Translations under genes and position numbers: made by a program | Source: Rotaria macrura | Taxonomy: Eukaryota > Rotifera > Eurotatoria > Philodinida > Philodinidae | Length of the DNA stretch: 64,000 nucleotides | NCBI GenBank assembly: GCA_900239685.1 | Contig: OENT01000014.1 | Location: 342,499-406,498, forward strand | Direction of reading: 5' to 3' | The notes under the pieces: generated by a model | Database searches by the model: none | What the model saw: the letters and a program-made list of their open reading frames with translations, nothing else | Told to the model about the DNA's origin: nothing | Part shown: positions 26,181-39,500 of the stretch, in pieces | How positions within the stretch are numbered: position 1 is the first letter of the stretch | Layout of the letters: every line of letters begins with the position of its first letter

Positions 26181-29100
26181 ATGCAAAAATTAACGATTGG
26201 CGCTTTGATGGTACAGAACATTAGCATGTTCACACTATCCTAAGTTTCTTCTTTTCTAGAGTTTTGCAAAGAATAGTTCTTGTGGTGAACAACCTACTTT
26301 ACAAGTGCTGGTAAAATGCTAGCAACGAAAAATAAAAAAACTCCTATGTCCTTTGCTATTTAAGAATGTTAAATTGATGGATTCAAAGCCAATTAATGAA
26401 TCATCCGTGACTCTTAGTCAATACAAAAAAACTCAACGTTATAGACTTATTCTTTCTGATGGCAAACATTTCTTACCCTGTAACTAGAACAGATGATGAT
26501 TGAATACATAAATTTAAAAAAACGAAGATTCATTTCTTCATTAAATTTTCAAATATTTTAGCCTGTGTTCTAACAGTACAATTAAATGATTTAGTAACCA
26601 GTGGCCAATTACAAGAATATTCTATTATTCGACTCGATCGATATTTACGAAGTGATCTTAAAGGACAAACAGCAAAGTATAACTTAAGACCATGATTCAT
26701 GTAAAATGTAATTTTCATTCTGACAGAATGATTTTACAAATTCTTCAAGTAACGGTTTTGGATATAGCTACACATCGAATCGGAAATCCTGCTTCACTAT
26801 TGACAGCTGATCTGAATGAAAATGATGATGTAACAACATCAACAAATAAAGATGTTCTACAACCGAAAGTTACAAGTAACTATTCATGTTACTTTAAGTT
26901 TTTGATTTCTGTTGTCGCCAATTTCTCATGCTCAATATTTTTGAGTTCAAACGAAGTACACTATAAATTTGGTTCAGGAATGACCGAACATTCTAACAAA
27001 ACGTTTTGATTAGGCGAAGTATTAGATGTGATGATTTTGTTTCAGTTTTAAAACATCAAACAGTTCCATCGAGAAACGAAATTCCTGTACTTCCTCCTCC
27101 AGCATCAATCATAAAAACAGCAACGATGGATTCAATTCGAACAAATCGTTTATTTAAAATTAAAACACTTAATCCATTTCAAAATAGGTAAATTAAAATC
27201 TTTTCAATAGAGTTACATGAATATATCATCATAGATGGACGATACGAGTTCGTGTTACTAATAAGACACCGATTCGTTCATTCTCCAATGGGGATGGACG
27301 ATTATTTAGTTGTGACTTAATTGATGAATCTGGTGAAATACGAGCAACAAGTTTTGGTGATGACTGTGATCGATTTGAGCCAAATCTTACTGTTGGAAAT
27401 GTTGCTTAAAGTTTTAAATATTCAATAATAACCAAGCTAACTGAAACTATTTCTACTGTCTAGATTTACTACATAGCACAAGCTCAAATCAGATATGCCA
27501 ATAAACAATTTAATACTCTCAAGAATGATTTTGAAATGACATTTCATAATGAAACAATTATTGAACTATGCTCAAATAATATATCAAGTATTCCGATGCA
27601 CCATTTAAATTTTATTCCTATCGAACAAATACAAGACATGGAAACTAATTCATTTATTGGTGTGTTAAATAAGCTTTCAGATGTTCTCGAGCTTATTCCT
27701 ATTCTTTTTTTTTCTTGTTTGGATAATCTTTTAAGATGTTATTGGCATAGTTATAAGTGTTAATGAGATTATTCACGGAAAAAGTAAACAAAAGAAAGAT
27801 TATACAAAACGTGATATTCTTATTCTTGATCGAACTGGTCAAATAACTCTGACATTATGGTATCGAAGTGTAAGCGAAAAAATTAATAAACTTTCAATAG
27901 AAAAATTATATACTAGGCTGAAATTTTCCAAACATCATATATTCGAGCCGTTATCATGTTAAAGGGTGTTTGTGTGAACGATTTCAATGGAGGTATTATT
28001 TTTGTTTTAATGAATCGAATTGTACCAATGGAAAAGAAAAACAGACAAAACTTTCTTCATAGGTCGAACTTTATCTGTACTTGGTAGTACACAATTACAT
28101 ATTGATCCTGATTTACCAATTGCTCATGAACTTCGTAATTGGTATCTTGAAGAAGGAGTCAATATTGATATGATAGATCTTTCTGTCCAAGCAAATAGAC
28201 ATGAAAATAGTGAGTACTACGTCAAGTTTTACGGTTTTCGACACGTGTCTTATGTTTAATTTCTCAAAAACGATTCAGAAAAAACCTAAGAAAACTTTGA
28301 AGATGCACAAATTAAAACATAACGCATGCTTCGTCAAAACAAAGGTGTTTGTTTTTTCAGTTGTTGAATTTATTAGAAAAATGATTATAATGACATGAAA
28401 ACACGCATACTTAAGTACTCATTAAAAACGATTTGAGCTTAATAAAATGTAGTATGTATTTGTTCTTTGCTAAGAAATTCACTTATATTTAAAAAGAAAT
28501 TACAAAAGTAAAAATTCATTGTCCAATAGACATCAAATAATAGAATATAGAGTTGTTTCTAAGAATAATTCATAGGATTAATAAAAAGAAAATCGTTCGT
28601 TATTTTGCAAGATAGGATTTCTTGAGACTGCACATATGCAGAAGTGTGAACCAAGAGAATGAACGAAACATTTTATTTCAAAAAGCACAAAGGTGACTTC
28701 CTTTACAGTGCAATAAGACCATGATAGTAAATGTAGAATAGAAAATGAAATTATGAAGTTCTGATTTCAACCGATGATGAACATGAATATATGTGAGTTT
28801 AATTCTACATGATAACCAACAACTTGAGATGTTTAGAAAGTATTGGCAAAAGACTTGCTAGTTATTTATTTCAATAATAAATCTAATAGAAGTGAGCGAT
28901 TAATGACTATGCTGACAAGTAATAATGTTTTAATTTGAGTATCGGATGAAAATTTAGAATTAAAAACAAAGAAGAAATAGTGGTGTGAAATTTTAGCTTC
29001 GATAAGCCTTGCCTTCGAGGTCACCATTTTTCTACGTTCGAATTGATTTAGTTCCATGGAAAACATTTGGTCAAGTTGCCGAATATGCTTCAAACATATC

Positions 29101-29791
29101 ATCTGTTGGTATTGGTGAAATATTTCGAATCAAAGCTGTATGTACATTTGTACGACATGATCCTGTTTACAAAGTACTTTAAACAATAAACATTGTCGAC
29201 ATACGGAAAATAAAGATAAATTAAATCTTTTCTTGCAGGCTTGTACACTTTTCGATTGTAAAAAGAAATTACAAGATAATAATGATGGAACATATTATTG
29301 TTCGAAATGTGAATTAAATTATGAAGATTTTAAATTACTCTATATGACGAGTGTATGTTGGATAGTTTGATTTTTTAAGAATATATTACCTATATATATA
29401 TATATGGAAAAAAATCTATTCTAGATACTTTTATCAGACTCAACTGGTTATCAATGGGTTAGCTTTTTCGAACGAGAAAGTGAAATGTTATTTGGTTGTC
29501 CACCAGAAGAATTTCCTTATGGAAAATCCAAAGATGACGAGGAGAAAGCTTATCAAAAATTGATGAGTATATGTGGACAAGAAAACATGTTTCTTATTCG
29601 TGTTAAATGCAATCGTTACAATGTAAGTTTCTTTTTTTTAGAGAATATGTTAAACGAAAACAAATTTTATTATTTAGAATCAAGATCGACTTCAATTGAC
29701 ATGTGTAGGCATTGAATCAATCGATGCTCGTCTTATGTGTCGTTTATATCTTGAAGATATTGGTAGAATGTCTTGTATTTTATTGGACTAG
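26181..29791 (+). CDS. RPA1: Replication protein A 70-kDa subunit
   Basis: Fifteen exons join in phase to about 637 residues (human RPA70 has 616): 26181-26210, 26260-26310, 26365-26479, 26562-26676, 26727-26875, 27046-27187, 27235-27400, 27464-27659, 27736-27869, 27917-27992, 28063-28209, 29007-29173, 29239-29352, 29425-29622 and 29678-29791. In order they give the N-terminal OB fold (RYRLILSDGKH, QLNDLV), a linker, DBD-A (NRWTIRVRVTNK, IDESGEIRATSFGD), DBD-B (DVIGIVISVNEI, GGRTLSVL) and DBD-C. DBD-C keeps the zinc ribbon, C-x4-C and C-x2-C (CTLFDCKKK, YYCSKCEL). RPA1 is the large subunit of the eukaryotic single-strand DNA-binding trimer used in replication and repair. Most introns are 48-82 bp, but the one before exon 12 is 797 bp. 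The start of exon 6 is ambiguous between 27046 and an in-phase acceptor 18 bp later. Confidence 0.93.
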
Positions 29792-29949
29792 ATTTAGAAG
29801 CATATTTTTTTTATGAGTTATAAATTATTTGTCTTATTAGATAGATATTCGTCATTTTTGTTTTGTTTCTTTCATAACAATAATAACAACTGTTACTCAT
29901 TAGAGAAATTTAATATTTAATGAAACAGACTTTTTTCTTTTTTTGACTT

Positions 29950-30652
29950 TTAATAAGATATGGTGTTTGCATCTTGTCTAACACATACCATACGTACGTT
30001 TCCTGGTAAATATGTTTTTCTTGGATAATGAGTATACACTATATGTTCGTCAGAATCAGAATCCTCATCACTCAATGGTTGTATGTTAACTACATGTGGT
30101 GAACGAATACGTATGCATGGTTGTCGGTGTGTAATTGGTTCATTTAATGCAATTGATCGTGGAGGTGGAGTTTCATCATTCCATACTTCGTAAATATTTG
30201 GTTGTATCGGTTGTAATTTTAATTGCACACGATACCGAGGACTTGAATAATCACTATCATCTGAATATGCTAGAACTACTTTTTGTCCTGGTGTGTCAGG
30301 TCTATCACGATTGTCTGAAGATATGAGTGAACATTGAACTTGAGCATCTCTTCGTACGGATTGACGCATCACAGATTGTTCTTGTTGGTTGCCTAGAAGA
30401 AATTCTGACGAGGGCATTTGAAATAGAAAAAAAAACTACCATCTATTTACTTGGCTCTGTGTGTAAGTATTCCGGATGCGCAACAGTAGATGTGGAACTA
30501 CGCTCTAATACATGTTGTTGATTATCATTGGTAGAAACGTATTTAAATGGTGAGCGAAGACTGTACATTCCTGTACGACAATTCGGATATTGTATTTTAT
30601 ACAAGGCTGGAGGTAGAGAAGAAGGTGTAAAATCGTTTTGCTTAGTCGTCAT
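29950..30652 (-). CDS. Unknown protein, Ser/Pro/Asp-rich
   Basis: Two reverse-strand exons, 30451-30652 and 29950-30404, with a 46-bp intron, join in phase to about 218 residues. The protein is polar and probably largely disordered, with an acidic serine stretch (LSDEDSDSDEH) and tyrosine-, proline- and arginine-containing segments such as SDDSDYSSPRYRVQLKLQP. I see no signal peptide, membrane segment or known domain. It is convergent with RPA1, with 158 bp between the two stop codons. A second in-phase acceptor 12 bp further in is possible for exon 2. The consistent phase and the intron make a real gene likely, but I cannot assign a role. Confidence 0.65.
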
Positions 30653-30824
30653 GATGTTAAATAGAAAAGTGATTAGAAAATTCTTTCGATAATAATACGA
30701 GTCCTGCCGAGTTCAAGTGCCACAGAAGAATAATGATTTTTTTCCGATTAGACGATATTTTTCTGCATATATATTACTAACGATGTTTTACACAGTAACC
30801 TCTTATGCACGTTTCTACTTCATG

Positions 30825-31082
30825 TTATGTTTTAATAAACGGTCTGAGCGCGAACGCAGAGACGCTGCTAACAAATTGACCTCTCTCTTCGCCCCGATGT
30901 GGAGCGAAAGCAGGATTTAGTTTATGGCGAAGTGCAATGCCAAAACCTCGTCCTGGATGTTCAGTATTGGTGATCACTGAGACGATCAGAGGAAAGTAAG
31001 TATGAGTTTGCTCGTTATTTCTACTTCGTTTATATACACTATGAAACGGCAAAATACGGCGATGAATGAATGCAAGACGCAC
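30825..31082 (-). CDS. Short ORF, possible secreted peptide or chance
   Basis: An 85-codon reverse-strand frame, open for 13 further codons upstream to a TGA, with no in-frame ATG (the listed start is GTG). The upstream part would read VIVKFVLSFFLVRLAF, signal-peptide-like. The rest is basic with a stretch HPGRGFGIALRHKLNPAF. The DNA between about 30840 and 30960 is clearly more GC-rich than its surroundings, which suggests coding or transferred sequence. Without a start codon or splice partner I cannot call it a gene with confidence. Confidence 0.25.
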   Translation of the reverse strand: MRLAFIHRRILPFHSVYKRSRNNEQTHTYFPLIVSVITNTEHPGRGFGIALRHKLNPAFAPHRGEERGQFVSSVSAFALRPFIKT

Positions 31083-31689
31083 AAGAAAGAAGGAAAGAAC
31101 AAATTTTACGATGACTCATTCTGTATGTTGAAGGCAAAATAATGAAATGATTGAATGAATGAAGAAGTGAATTTAGATTCGATCGATAAAGTGGAAGAAA
31201 ATTTTATTTTTATAATGACTGATGAAAAATAAGAATGTTTGAAAATTTATTGTATTGTTTATATTGAGAGAAGAAAAACATCTTGCTTTCGTTTGATTTC
31301 TCATAATAAAGCTTGAATGAAAGATTCGTTGTTCGAGATCAAAGAATAAGCAAATAAATTATCTTAAATATTTTATCAATTGAGAATAGCAGAGACTTAG
31401 GTCAAATAAACATAATAGGCACAATTATCGTCTAGTAAAATGATCATGAACAATATTTTTTATGGTCTAGCGATATATGTATGCAAATTAGGTTGTCGCT
31501 ATTGTTCGTTGTCTATATGTGTACCTAGAAGGTTGATGTCGCTATTTGCTGTTGATCAATTCGTTAAAAATGGCAATACTTCAACCAATAGAAGCGGTTT
31601 TTTCTTATATTTGACTAGACTAATTCTTTTGCTTTGCTTCGCTTCAGAATTTCAAACAAAAACATTCTTCATATTTCAAATATACATTG

Positions 31690-31709
31690 TTTTTCTTTTG
31701 CCATTACAG
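31690..31709 (+). promoter_or_regulatory. Splice acceptor directly before the kelch-gene ATG
   Basis: A pyrimidine-rich run ends in TTACAG immediately before ATG at 31710. It could be a cis acceptor of a 5' UTR intron or a trans-splice site for a spliced leader. It supports 31710 rather than 31440 as the start codon. Confidence 0.5.
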
Positions 31710-32871
31710 ATGTCGAATCCAAAAAATAAAAGCATATCATCACCGGGTAAACATTCTCATTCATCATCTTCAATATCAGTACCATCGACAACAAATCAAA
31801 TTGAACAACATCATCAATCACGTCATTCAATCAATTGTTTTGATTATCCATCGTCATTATTTTCAACTATAAATCAATTCCGTTTATCAGACTTATTTAC
31901 TGATGTTACTATTTATGTGGATGGTGTTCCATTTGCCTGTCATCGTTTAATATTAGCTGCAGCATCACCCTATTTCCGTGCGATGTTTTCCTATAATTTT
32001 CGTGAATCAACCGAGGGCAATGTCCGTATACAAGATATAACACCTTGGACTATGAAACGTATACTTGAATTCATTTATACAGGTCACACAGATATAACAT
32101 ACGATAATTTATTTGAAATGTTCAATGCTAGTGTTATGCTATCAATAAAAGAATTAACCGATTTACTAATTAAATTTCTTTACTTACAAATGAGTATTTA
32201 TAATTGCATACAAATAGAACAATTAGCAACATTATATTCCATAGAAAATTTACGTCGCACAACATTACAATACATTGTCGATCATTTTATGTGTTTGTAT
32301 GAAAAAAACTTATTCGTTCATTTAAATGAACATACATTGATGGAAGTTTTATCCGATGATAATCTAGATATACCAAAAGAAGAATATGTTTTTCTAACGA
32401 TTGTACAATGGGTTAATTATCGTCCGATTGAACGTGAACAATATTTTCAAAGTTTATTTAAATTTATACGTTTAAATTCAATAAGTGATAGTGATTTCGT
32501 TACAAATTCAATGCGTAATGAAAAACTAGTACAAAAATATACAGCTTGTTTACGAACATTGAAAGATTTTTATTCAAACAATTTTATTCCAGATCTACTT
32601 GGTCCAATCAGGTAGCTATGATGTCTTTTTATAATATTCAAGTGTAATTTATGATGGTATATGTATATATTTATATTTCCTTGTTTCACATTCATCAGGC
32701 CAAGTACTCAGATCAGATATCATTTAATTGTGATTGAATTACCTTCAAGTGACGATGAAAGTGATGAAGATGAACAAGATCAAAATGAGCAATCAACGAT
32801 TACAAAAGAAGCAGATGAATCAATTGTAGCATTTTATCAAAAATTTTCTTCCGAATTACAAATGAATGATT

Positions 32872-32903
<32 letters not shown>

Positions 32904-35900
32904 ATAAATCACGTCTTGAATCAAAAGTATATTTGTTTAAGAGAAAAAGAGAGAAGAAAATTTTCTATTTAGTTGATTTATATCCTAAGAACTAAATTGT
33001 TAACGAATGAAAGAATATGAAAGATGTATTGACATGTCTTTAGGATAGAAAGAATAATCGCTTTTGTTTTTCAAGGTGAAAAGACATCTATGTTCTTCTA
33101 CTCGTGATAAGTATGCGAAAATGTAAATATTGAAAAATTTTCTACGCAATGTTTAAATATAATATCATAGAACAAAAATTATATTTATATACACGTTAAA
33201 TTAAAAATAAATTTTAATTAGAACTATAGGAATGAACATTAGATATAACTAATAACAAGATGAAAGAGAGTACTTACAATTACAGAACTTGATCTGATTA
33301 ATTAACTTTGTCAAAATTTTTCCTTTTTTTTATGTCGAGTATGAATGTCTCTGAAGTGATGTTTACTTTGTAGAAAAGCTAGCATTCAATAAAACTTAAT
33401 GATCTTGATGTAGAATTCGATTATATATAAATATTGCAAGACAGAAAAATCAAACAATTGAAACAAATTTCGATTTTGATTTTCCTAATCAATTTTTCAA
33501 TTACTTATTGAACCACAGATTTCCCAAATGGTGTGCATAATTGTTTCAAAGAGTCACGACGAATTAATGAAAATATGTTAACTCATGTAAAATATTTGAG
33601 ATCATTCAAACACGTATCGGCGCATGTTTTCATAAAATCAAATTAAATAAGAATTACGTAGATTTCACAAATATATTTAACATTTCAATCATTCGTATAC
33701 AAGTAGACATTTTATAAAGGAGAATTTTCTCAGCTGTAAACGTCATAGGAAAAATGATTTACTTTACAATGAAACGATCTAAACAGTTATTCGATCTAGG
33801 AAATTCGATTAGGTTTTGCTTTTAAAGGAACGATCAAATATTTAAATTAAAACATAATCCTCACATCAAAATGAAATCAGATGTACATGCTTATTGTTTG
33901 AACGGAAAGGAAAACTACAGTGGCCTTCTTTATTCCTAACATAAATTATTCATAATAAAATATTATTATCGATCGTTTAAGATTTACAATTCGAAGAATT
34001 AATTGTCATTTTTTCGCTAGAGGATATCATCTATAGCAATCACATCAGTGATTTTATTTTTTTGTTTTTCTTCTAATTGAAGTCATGTTGATCCCAATCA
34101 TGGTGATGATACTTTGAATTTTCATAATCATCAGTATCGTTCTCCATCGCCTGACTGTCATTTATCATCTTCACATTGTCATTTACATGCATATGACTTT
34201 TTTCGACAACGTTGGCGTTCTCTTGGTCGTTTACCAGAATTATTTTCTCATGTATCATGTGTATCAACAAATACAAATTTATATTTATTCGGTGGACAAT
34301 TACGTTCGGGTGAATTAAGTGATCATATTTGGATATTCTCATTATCCACACTTAAATGGAACATGTCTTCGATACGTTTACCATGTCCACGTGGTCAACA
34401 TACATGTGTTCTATTTCATAATGTTGTTCTGCTATTTTTCGGTATTACGAATTCTTCGTCAACTATAAATCCATGCCGTACAGTAGATATGTTCGATTTA
34501 ATACATGAAACATGGATATGTCTTGGTGAGGCTGTACCAGTATATCAATGTGAACCGATTGTTGCAACTGGACAATGGTTGTTGTTATCGAATAAAAATG
34601 ATACACAAATGTTACATACATATAAATTACGAATGCAACATAATGATGAATACACCAACGGACCAAGTATTAAGATGAACACATCTAACGATGATCCGGC
34701 ATCATCACTTTCAACAACAGGAAGAAATAAAACACAACTATCAAGAGTAAGCTAAGGCATACAAAAAGATAACGAACACTGTTGTTTACTGTCAAATTAT
34801 GTTAGCAAAATTTATTTCGACTAGCTTTTAAATATTATATATCGCATCATAGTGATATTCATTTGAAAAAATTAATAATGTTTATGTTCAAAGAATGCAA
34901 TAGAAAGACTATCCTATTATGATTGTCATTCAATAGACATGCGTATAATGAATTTTTCGAATCTTGAAATATTCCTTTTGTAAGATATCAGCAGAGTGAC
35001 GATGGAAGAAATCAAAAGTTCTCAAGAAAATGATGTCATTCTTTGATTACTTGAAGTGATATTCAGAAAAAAAAACAAAGCTCAACGTAACTCAACACCT
35101 TCTACTACATTTGAGTTATTTTATTCGATTCAACATATCATACGGTTTTCTACTTATTGTTAATTCACTATCTGCTATTGACAAAGGAGAACATTCTGTC
35201 TGATAGTTCGGCAAGTAAAAAACAATGAAAGAAAGTAGGAACTTTCTTTGAAGGTTAGAAGCAGACTTGTAACTGATAGTATTTAGAAAAAAGAATGTCC
35301 CCTATCGAACTGTCGTAATCATATATGAAAGGATTTTGCTTATCAACTTGAGAAAAGTACATCGAGCATTGCCAGTTCTTCATCTCAATGAAATAGATGT
35401 AATGACTGACCCATTGAGATTTGAGACTTTAAACCATAATTCACATTGCTATCTGAGAGACTTACCAATATGAGGCGTAATTTACAACAGTAACTTATTA
35501 TGTTCACATTCTAACATATGTTCTAGACTCCATCGATCGACAGCACAGCTGTAAATGATCCATGTTTAACATCGGCTGGTTATTATATGTTACCACGTAA
35601 TAATAATATTGGTCGATTTTCACTTGTAACACATGATGATGATCTTTATCTTGTTTATTGGCAATCGAAACAAATCTACCGTTTTAATTTAGTACGTAAT
35701 GAAATATTATTGAAACAGTCAATGTCTTATTCATATGTTAATTATTGTCAATGTGTACTCGTTGACCGACGACTGATAGTAAGCGGTCTAGTATGTTTAT
35801 CAAATTTAACTGATACAGAAAAAGAATCATTATCAATATCTCAAGATAAAAATATTTCCAATAAAGATTTTCATTGGATAATACAAATATATAATATTGA

Positions 35901-35976
35901 TGAAGATCGATGGTCAATATTACACGATCAACAAATTCGACGAAAACATTTACTACTCGTGGCAAAACTATCTTAA
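31710..35976 (+). CDS. BTB-BACK-kelch protein
   Basis: Four exons, 31710-32611, 32699-32926, 34083-34746 and 35527-35976, join in phase to 747 residues. A Ser/His/Gln-rich N-terminus precedes a BTB domain at about residues 55-158 (LFTDVTIYVDGVPFACHRLILAAASPYFRAMF), then a BACK domain to about residue 270. An acidic linker and poly-Thr stretch (32871-32906) follow, then degenerate kelch repeats (LYLFGGQLRSGELSDHIWIFSLSTLKW, YNIDEDRW). Such proteins usually act as substrate adaptors for Cullin-3 ubiquitin ligases. The frame is open upstream to an ATG at 31440, but the acceptor directly before 31710 favours the later start. Two introns are unusually long (1156 and 780 bp). The protein is longer than typical KLHL members (about 570-640), and the kelch part is divergent, so the substrate is unknown. 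Confidence 0.87.
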
Positions 35977-36513
35977 CTCAGTCTAATGAGATTAATCTAT
36001 TGACAAAAACATCAAAAAGACATATAATACTATCACAAGTGCCTGTCATTATTAAAGTTTTTTGCATGATCACAGTGAAAATTTTTCTTGCTACCGTTTT
36101 TTCTTCTTCTAATGTGTTCTTTTGTCTAGTCCTATAATTTCACACATTGATGTATGATGATTCTGATCTCTGATAAATTTATATATTTTGTCATTTCTTT
36201 TTGGAAAAATAAATAAAACAAAAGCGAAATTAAGAAAAAAAGAGATAAACCAATTTTTTTCTGCTTCTCATTTTCTTTTTTCTACTGGTTGCTCAATAAA
36301 TATGATTGTACATTAATTTATTTGTCACTACAATCTCTGTCTCTTACACTCCAATTTTTGTGTTTTTCGTTCTTTCGTTTTTGTGACCTTTTTTTTTGTT
36401 TTTTTTCTATTGTTTATTAGAGAAAAAGATTATTTCTAATGTACATTAAAAAAATCAATTGAGAAAAACACAAACATTCGTCTTGATTTTTATTTTCAAC
36501 GTTTTTGCTTTAG
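35977..36513. other. Intergenic region between the kelch gene and RNF103
   Basis: A 537-bp AT-rich spacer. An AATAAATAAA poly(A)-signal-like run near 36208 probably serves the upstream gene, and a T-rich tract leads to the acceptor TTGCTTTAG that directly precedes the RNF103 ATG. Nothing else is visible. Confidence 0.5.
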
Positions 36514-39500
36514 ATGATTAGTCGTTACGTATTCGTTTGTTTATATTTTGCTTCCTTTTTTCTAATCAATCGTGTCTATGACTTATATCAATATTATTTT
36601 TATTTATCAACGTCTAATTTATTTTCTCAACAATTGTTATCTGTTTATGAATTAAATACTAAACAATTACAACATATTCTAAATCTGCGTGGTATAACAT
36701 ATGCCAATAGTCATGAAAAATATGATTTAATTAATTTAGTCGAACATACAGGTGCCTATTCATCAAGTTTCAACTCTTTTCCTCACATGAAGAACTTTGA
36801 ATTCTTCATGTCTAGCAATGTATTCAGAAAGTTTTCATTCAGTATAGCTTTTGGTATGATGGTATCATCGTCAGCATGTACTTGATTTCAATATGGGTAT
36901 CAGTAGCGACAAACGACAGTTACCTAAAGATAGTAGTTGAGTCGATTTGGTTTTATTTCAGCTTGTGAAATGTTTTGTGTGTCTTGTCAACTTTTTATTT
37001 GCTGTTTCGCTTGCAGTCATCATTTTTGTAGAGAGATAAACTGTTGTTTTTCTTTCCTGCGTCAGGATCCAGTAGTAGCACATTATGTTAATATATAGTT
37101 TTAATGGAGAAAAATCGGACTACTCAGAAGTTGCTAATTGAATTTATGCAGATATACGAATTCGATTTTGAACACAGTATAAACGGATGTTTGTCGATTC
37201 ATGACTTCTTCATTGGTATTCTTAAACGTGCATGTTTATATAGTACACGATTTGCAGCTGTTGATTAACTTGTGAGCATTATCTTTTTTCTCTTCTCATT
37301 ACGTCATACTCTATTGAATCATCGTCGTTGAGAAAACAAGAAAAGGACGTCGGCTGGATAGGTATGCTTCATAAAAAGATTCAAAGAACTTTTTCATCAT
37401 TTTTTAAAAAGTTATAAAGTTGTCCTGCAAGTCAAAAGAATTCACAAGGTTATTTGCAGTACGAAAGTTTACTCGAATTCACCAGATGCATTTGTTTTCA
37501 GCGTTTACTTTTTGGACTGAGAATTCTCGCAGTATTCTTCTATCGAGAATTAAACTTCGTCAATAAGTATCTATTATTTTCAATCTGTTTACAGGAACTA
37601 TTCGAAAGAGTGATCTACTGGAGCCTATTGAAGATCTTACGAAACATCAAACTATCAAATTCTCATCATATAAACAACTAATTGATACCATTGACGATTG
37701 TAAAGATACGATCTGGTATGAAATTAATCATTGATTTTGTATTTAACAAATTCCTATTTAAAAACTAGGCTTGTTCACATGGTACCCTATGAAGAACTTC
37801 GGCAATCGTTTGTTTATCTTCCATTTAATCAATGGCAAACAATTGAACGTCGCTTGTCATTGTTTAATATACAAACAGGAATACTAAATTGTTCAAATAC
37901 TGAATATTCATATTTATGTCGAACATTAAATACAGAACGATTTGTTTTACTAATTCCATCCATAAATCAACGTTTAGCTAATATTTATTCATATAACATT
38001 CAATCTATAGAGCATTATAATTATCAATATATATTAAAATGGTTAAGTAAAACATTGGAGAGTCGTATAAAGAGCGATTTCGATTGGTACAAAACAGCAG
38101 ATAAAAAACTATCAGTGTTAGAGTTTCAAATAAATTCCAAATCATTTTCATCTACTTTACCAATTTATTATTTCACATTACTTTATCGCTATGGTTCTAT
38201 GATTAATTTTCGTTTAAATATTCAAGAAGATGAAAATTTTCAAATAAAGTATTTGTTTCAAAATTCAACACTAAATACATATGTTTATAATAATAATAAT
38301 GTAAAAGTTTCATATAATACACAGCATGAATTATATAACTATCGTTCATTAAATATATTTCTATCATGCTTAACAATAAGTATTCAAACATTAATGTATA
38401 TCTATTTTATTGTGTTAAATATTTATTCACTTTATGATATTTATTTTGTGAAATCAGTATTATTATTATTTAAAAGAATTTTAATTATGAATGTTATATC
38501 TGGTTGCTTATGGTTATTATGCTTAAGTTGTATGTCAACAGAAGTTATTGATAATAGTTTACGAATGATATCATTTTATCTCATAAGATCTTCTCAATAT
38601 TCGAAAATTTTCATGTTCATTCGACAAGATTTGTTTTTATTTAAAACAATATCGAAATGGATCTTATTCTCTACCATGATATTTTTACATATTGCCATGG
38701 GTCTATGTTTTAGATGGTATTTGAAAGAACGATTCGGATCAATAACGTATGATGTAAGTTTATTAAGCAATTCATAAAATACAAATTACATTAGGTTTTT
38801 AAGTTTTTCTTCTTTTTTCTGAAATCATTTCAATTTATAAAATTTAAAACAATGCATAGAAGTATGATGAACTATAAAGCAAAACTGACGTATGAGATCG
38901 TCTAGTGTTTAACTTTTGATAAATTTGATATCCTAACATATTAGTATGACTTCATACTTTTGTCATATGATTATATGTGAGTATTTTTGCGCAAGGATTT
39001 TATCACTGAGTTATAATAAAAATCTTTTTACTGCTAAATATGAAAACGATTCATTATTAATATCATATTGCTTACCGTGAGAGAATAAATAGAAACATCG
39101 ATAAACCTCTAAAGTAACAATACATCGAATGCTTGTGAAGTTTTAAATCGTTTCGAAGATTTTATGATGTAATAAAACATGGTTGATAATCGATAGTAAA
39201 TCTTAAGCAAATAGATCAAAATTCTTTTCATCACAAGAGCTGATTACACGATCTTTTTGGCATGGGACGAAAGTCGACGATTCAACAGGCTAATTGTCGG
39301 ATCTTTGCTATCATTGATATGAGTTTTAAGAGAAAGAGGATTGGATGTTGTCGAAAGAAAGATGAGTAAAAATGATAGCAACACATCTGTAGGAGTTTTA
39401 CTATAGAGGAACAAAACGCCGGTCACAACTAGGTTGTGAAAGTCGACATCTGCCAATCGTCCACATGGGACAGCCGTCCATGATCTGATGGTTAAGATAG

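Larger units (their letters stand above)
30653..31709. other. Intergenic region upstream of the BTB-kelch gene
   Basis: About 1 kb between divergent genes. It holds the GC-richer stretch near 30840-30960 described with the short reverse-strand ORF, and otherwise AT-rich DNA. The reading frame of the downstream gene stays open back to an ATG at 31440, but that part reads like untranslated sequence. Confidence 0.45.

Noticed and set aside
26530..26718. Reverse ORF over RPA1 exon 4
   Set aside because: Antisense shadow; the forward strand encodes the RPA70 segment QLNDLV.
26677..26726. Apparent stop codon disrupting RPA1 (possible pseudogene)
   Set aside because: The stop lies in a 50-bp intron with GTATAA donor and GACAG acceptor; removing it restores AKMILQILQVTVLD in phase.
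34073..34351. 92-codon reverse ORF
   Set aside because: It is the antisense shadow of the kelch exon at 34083-34746.
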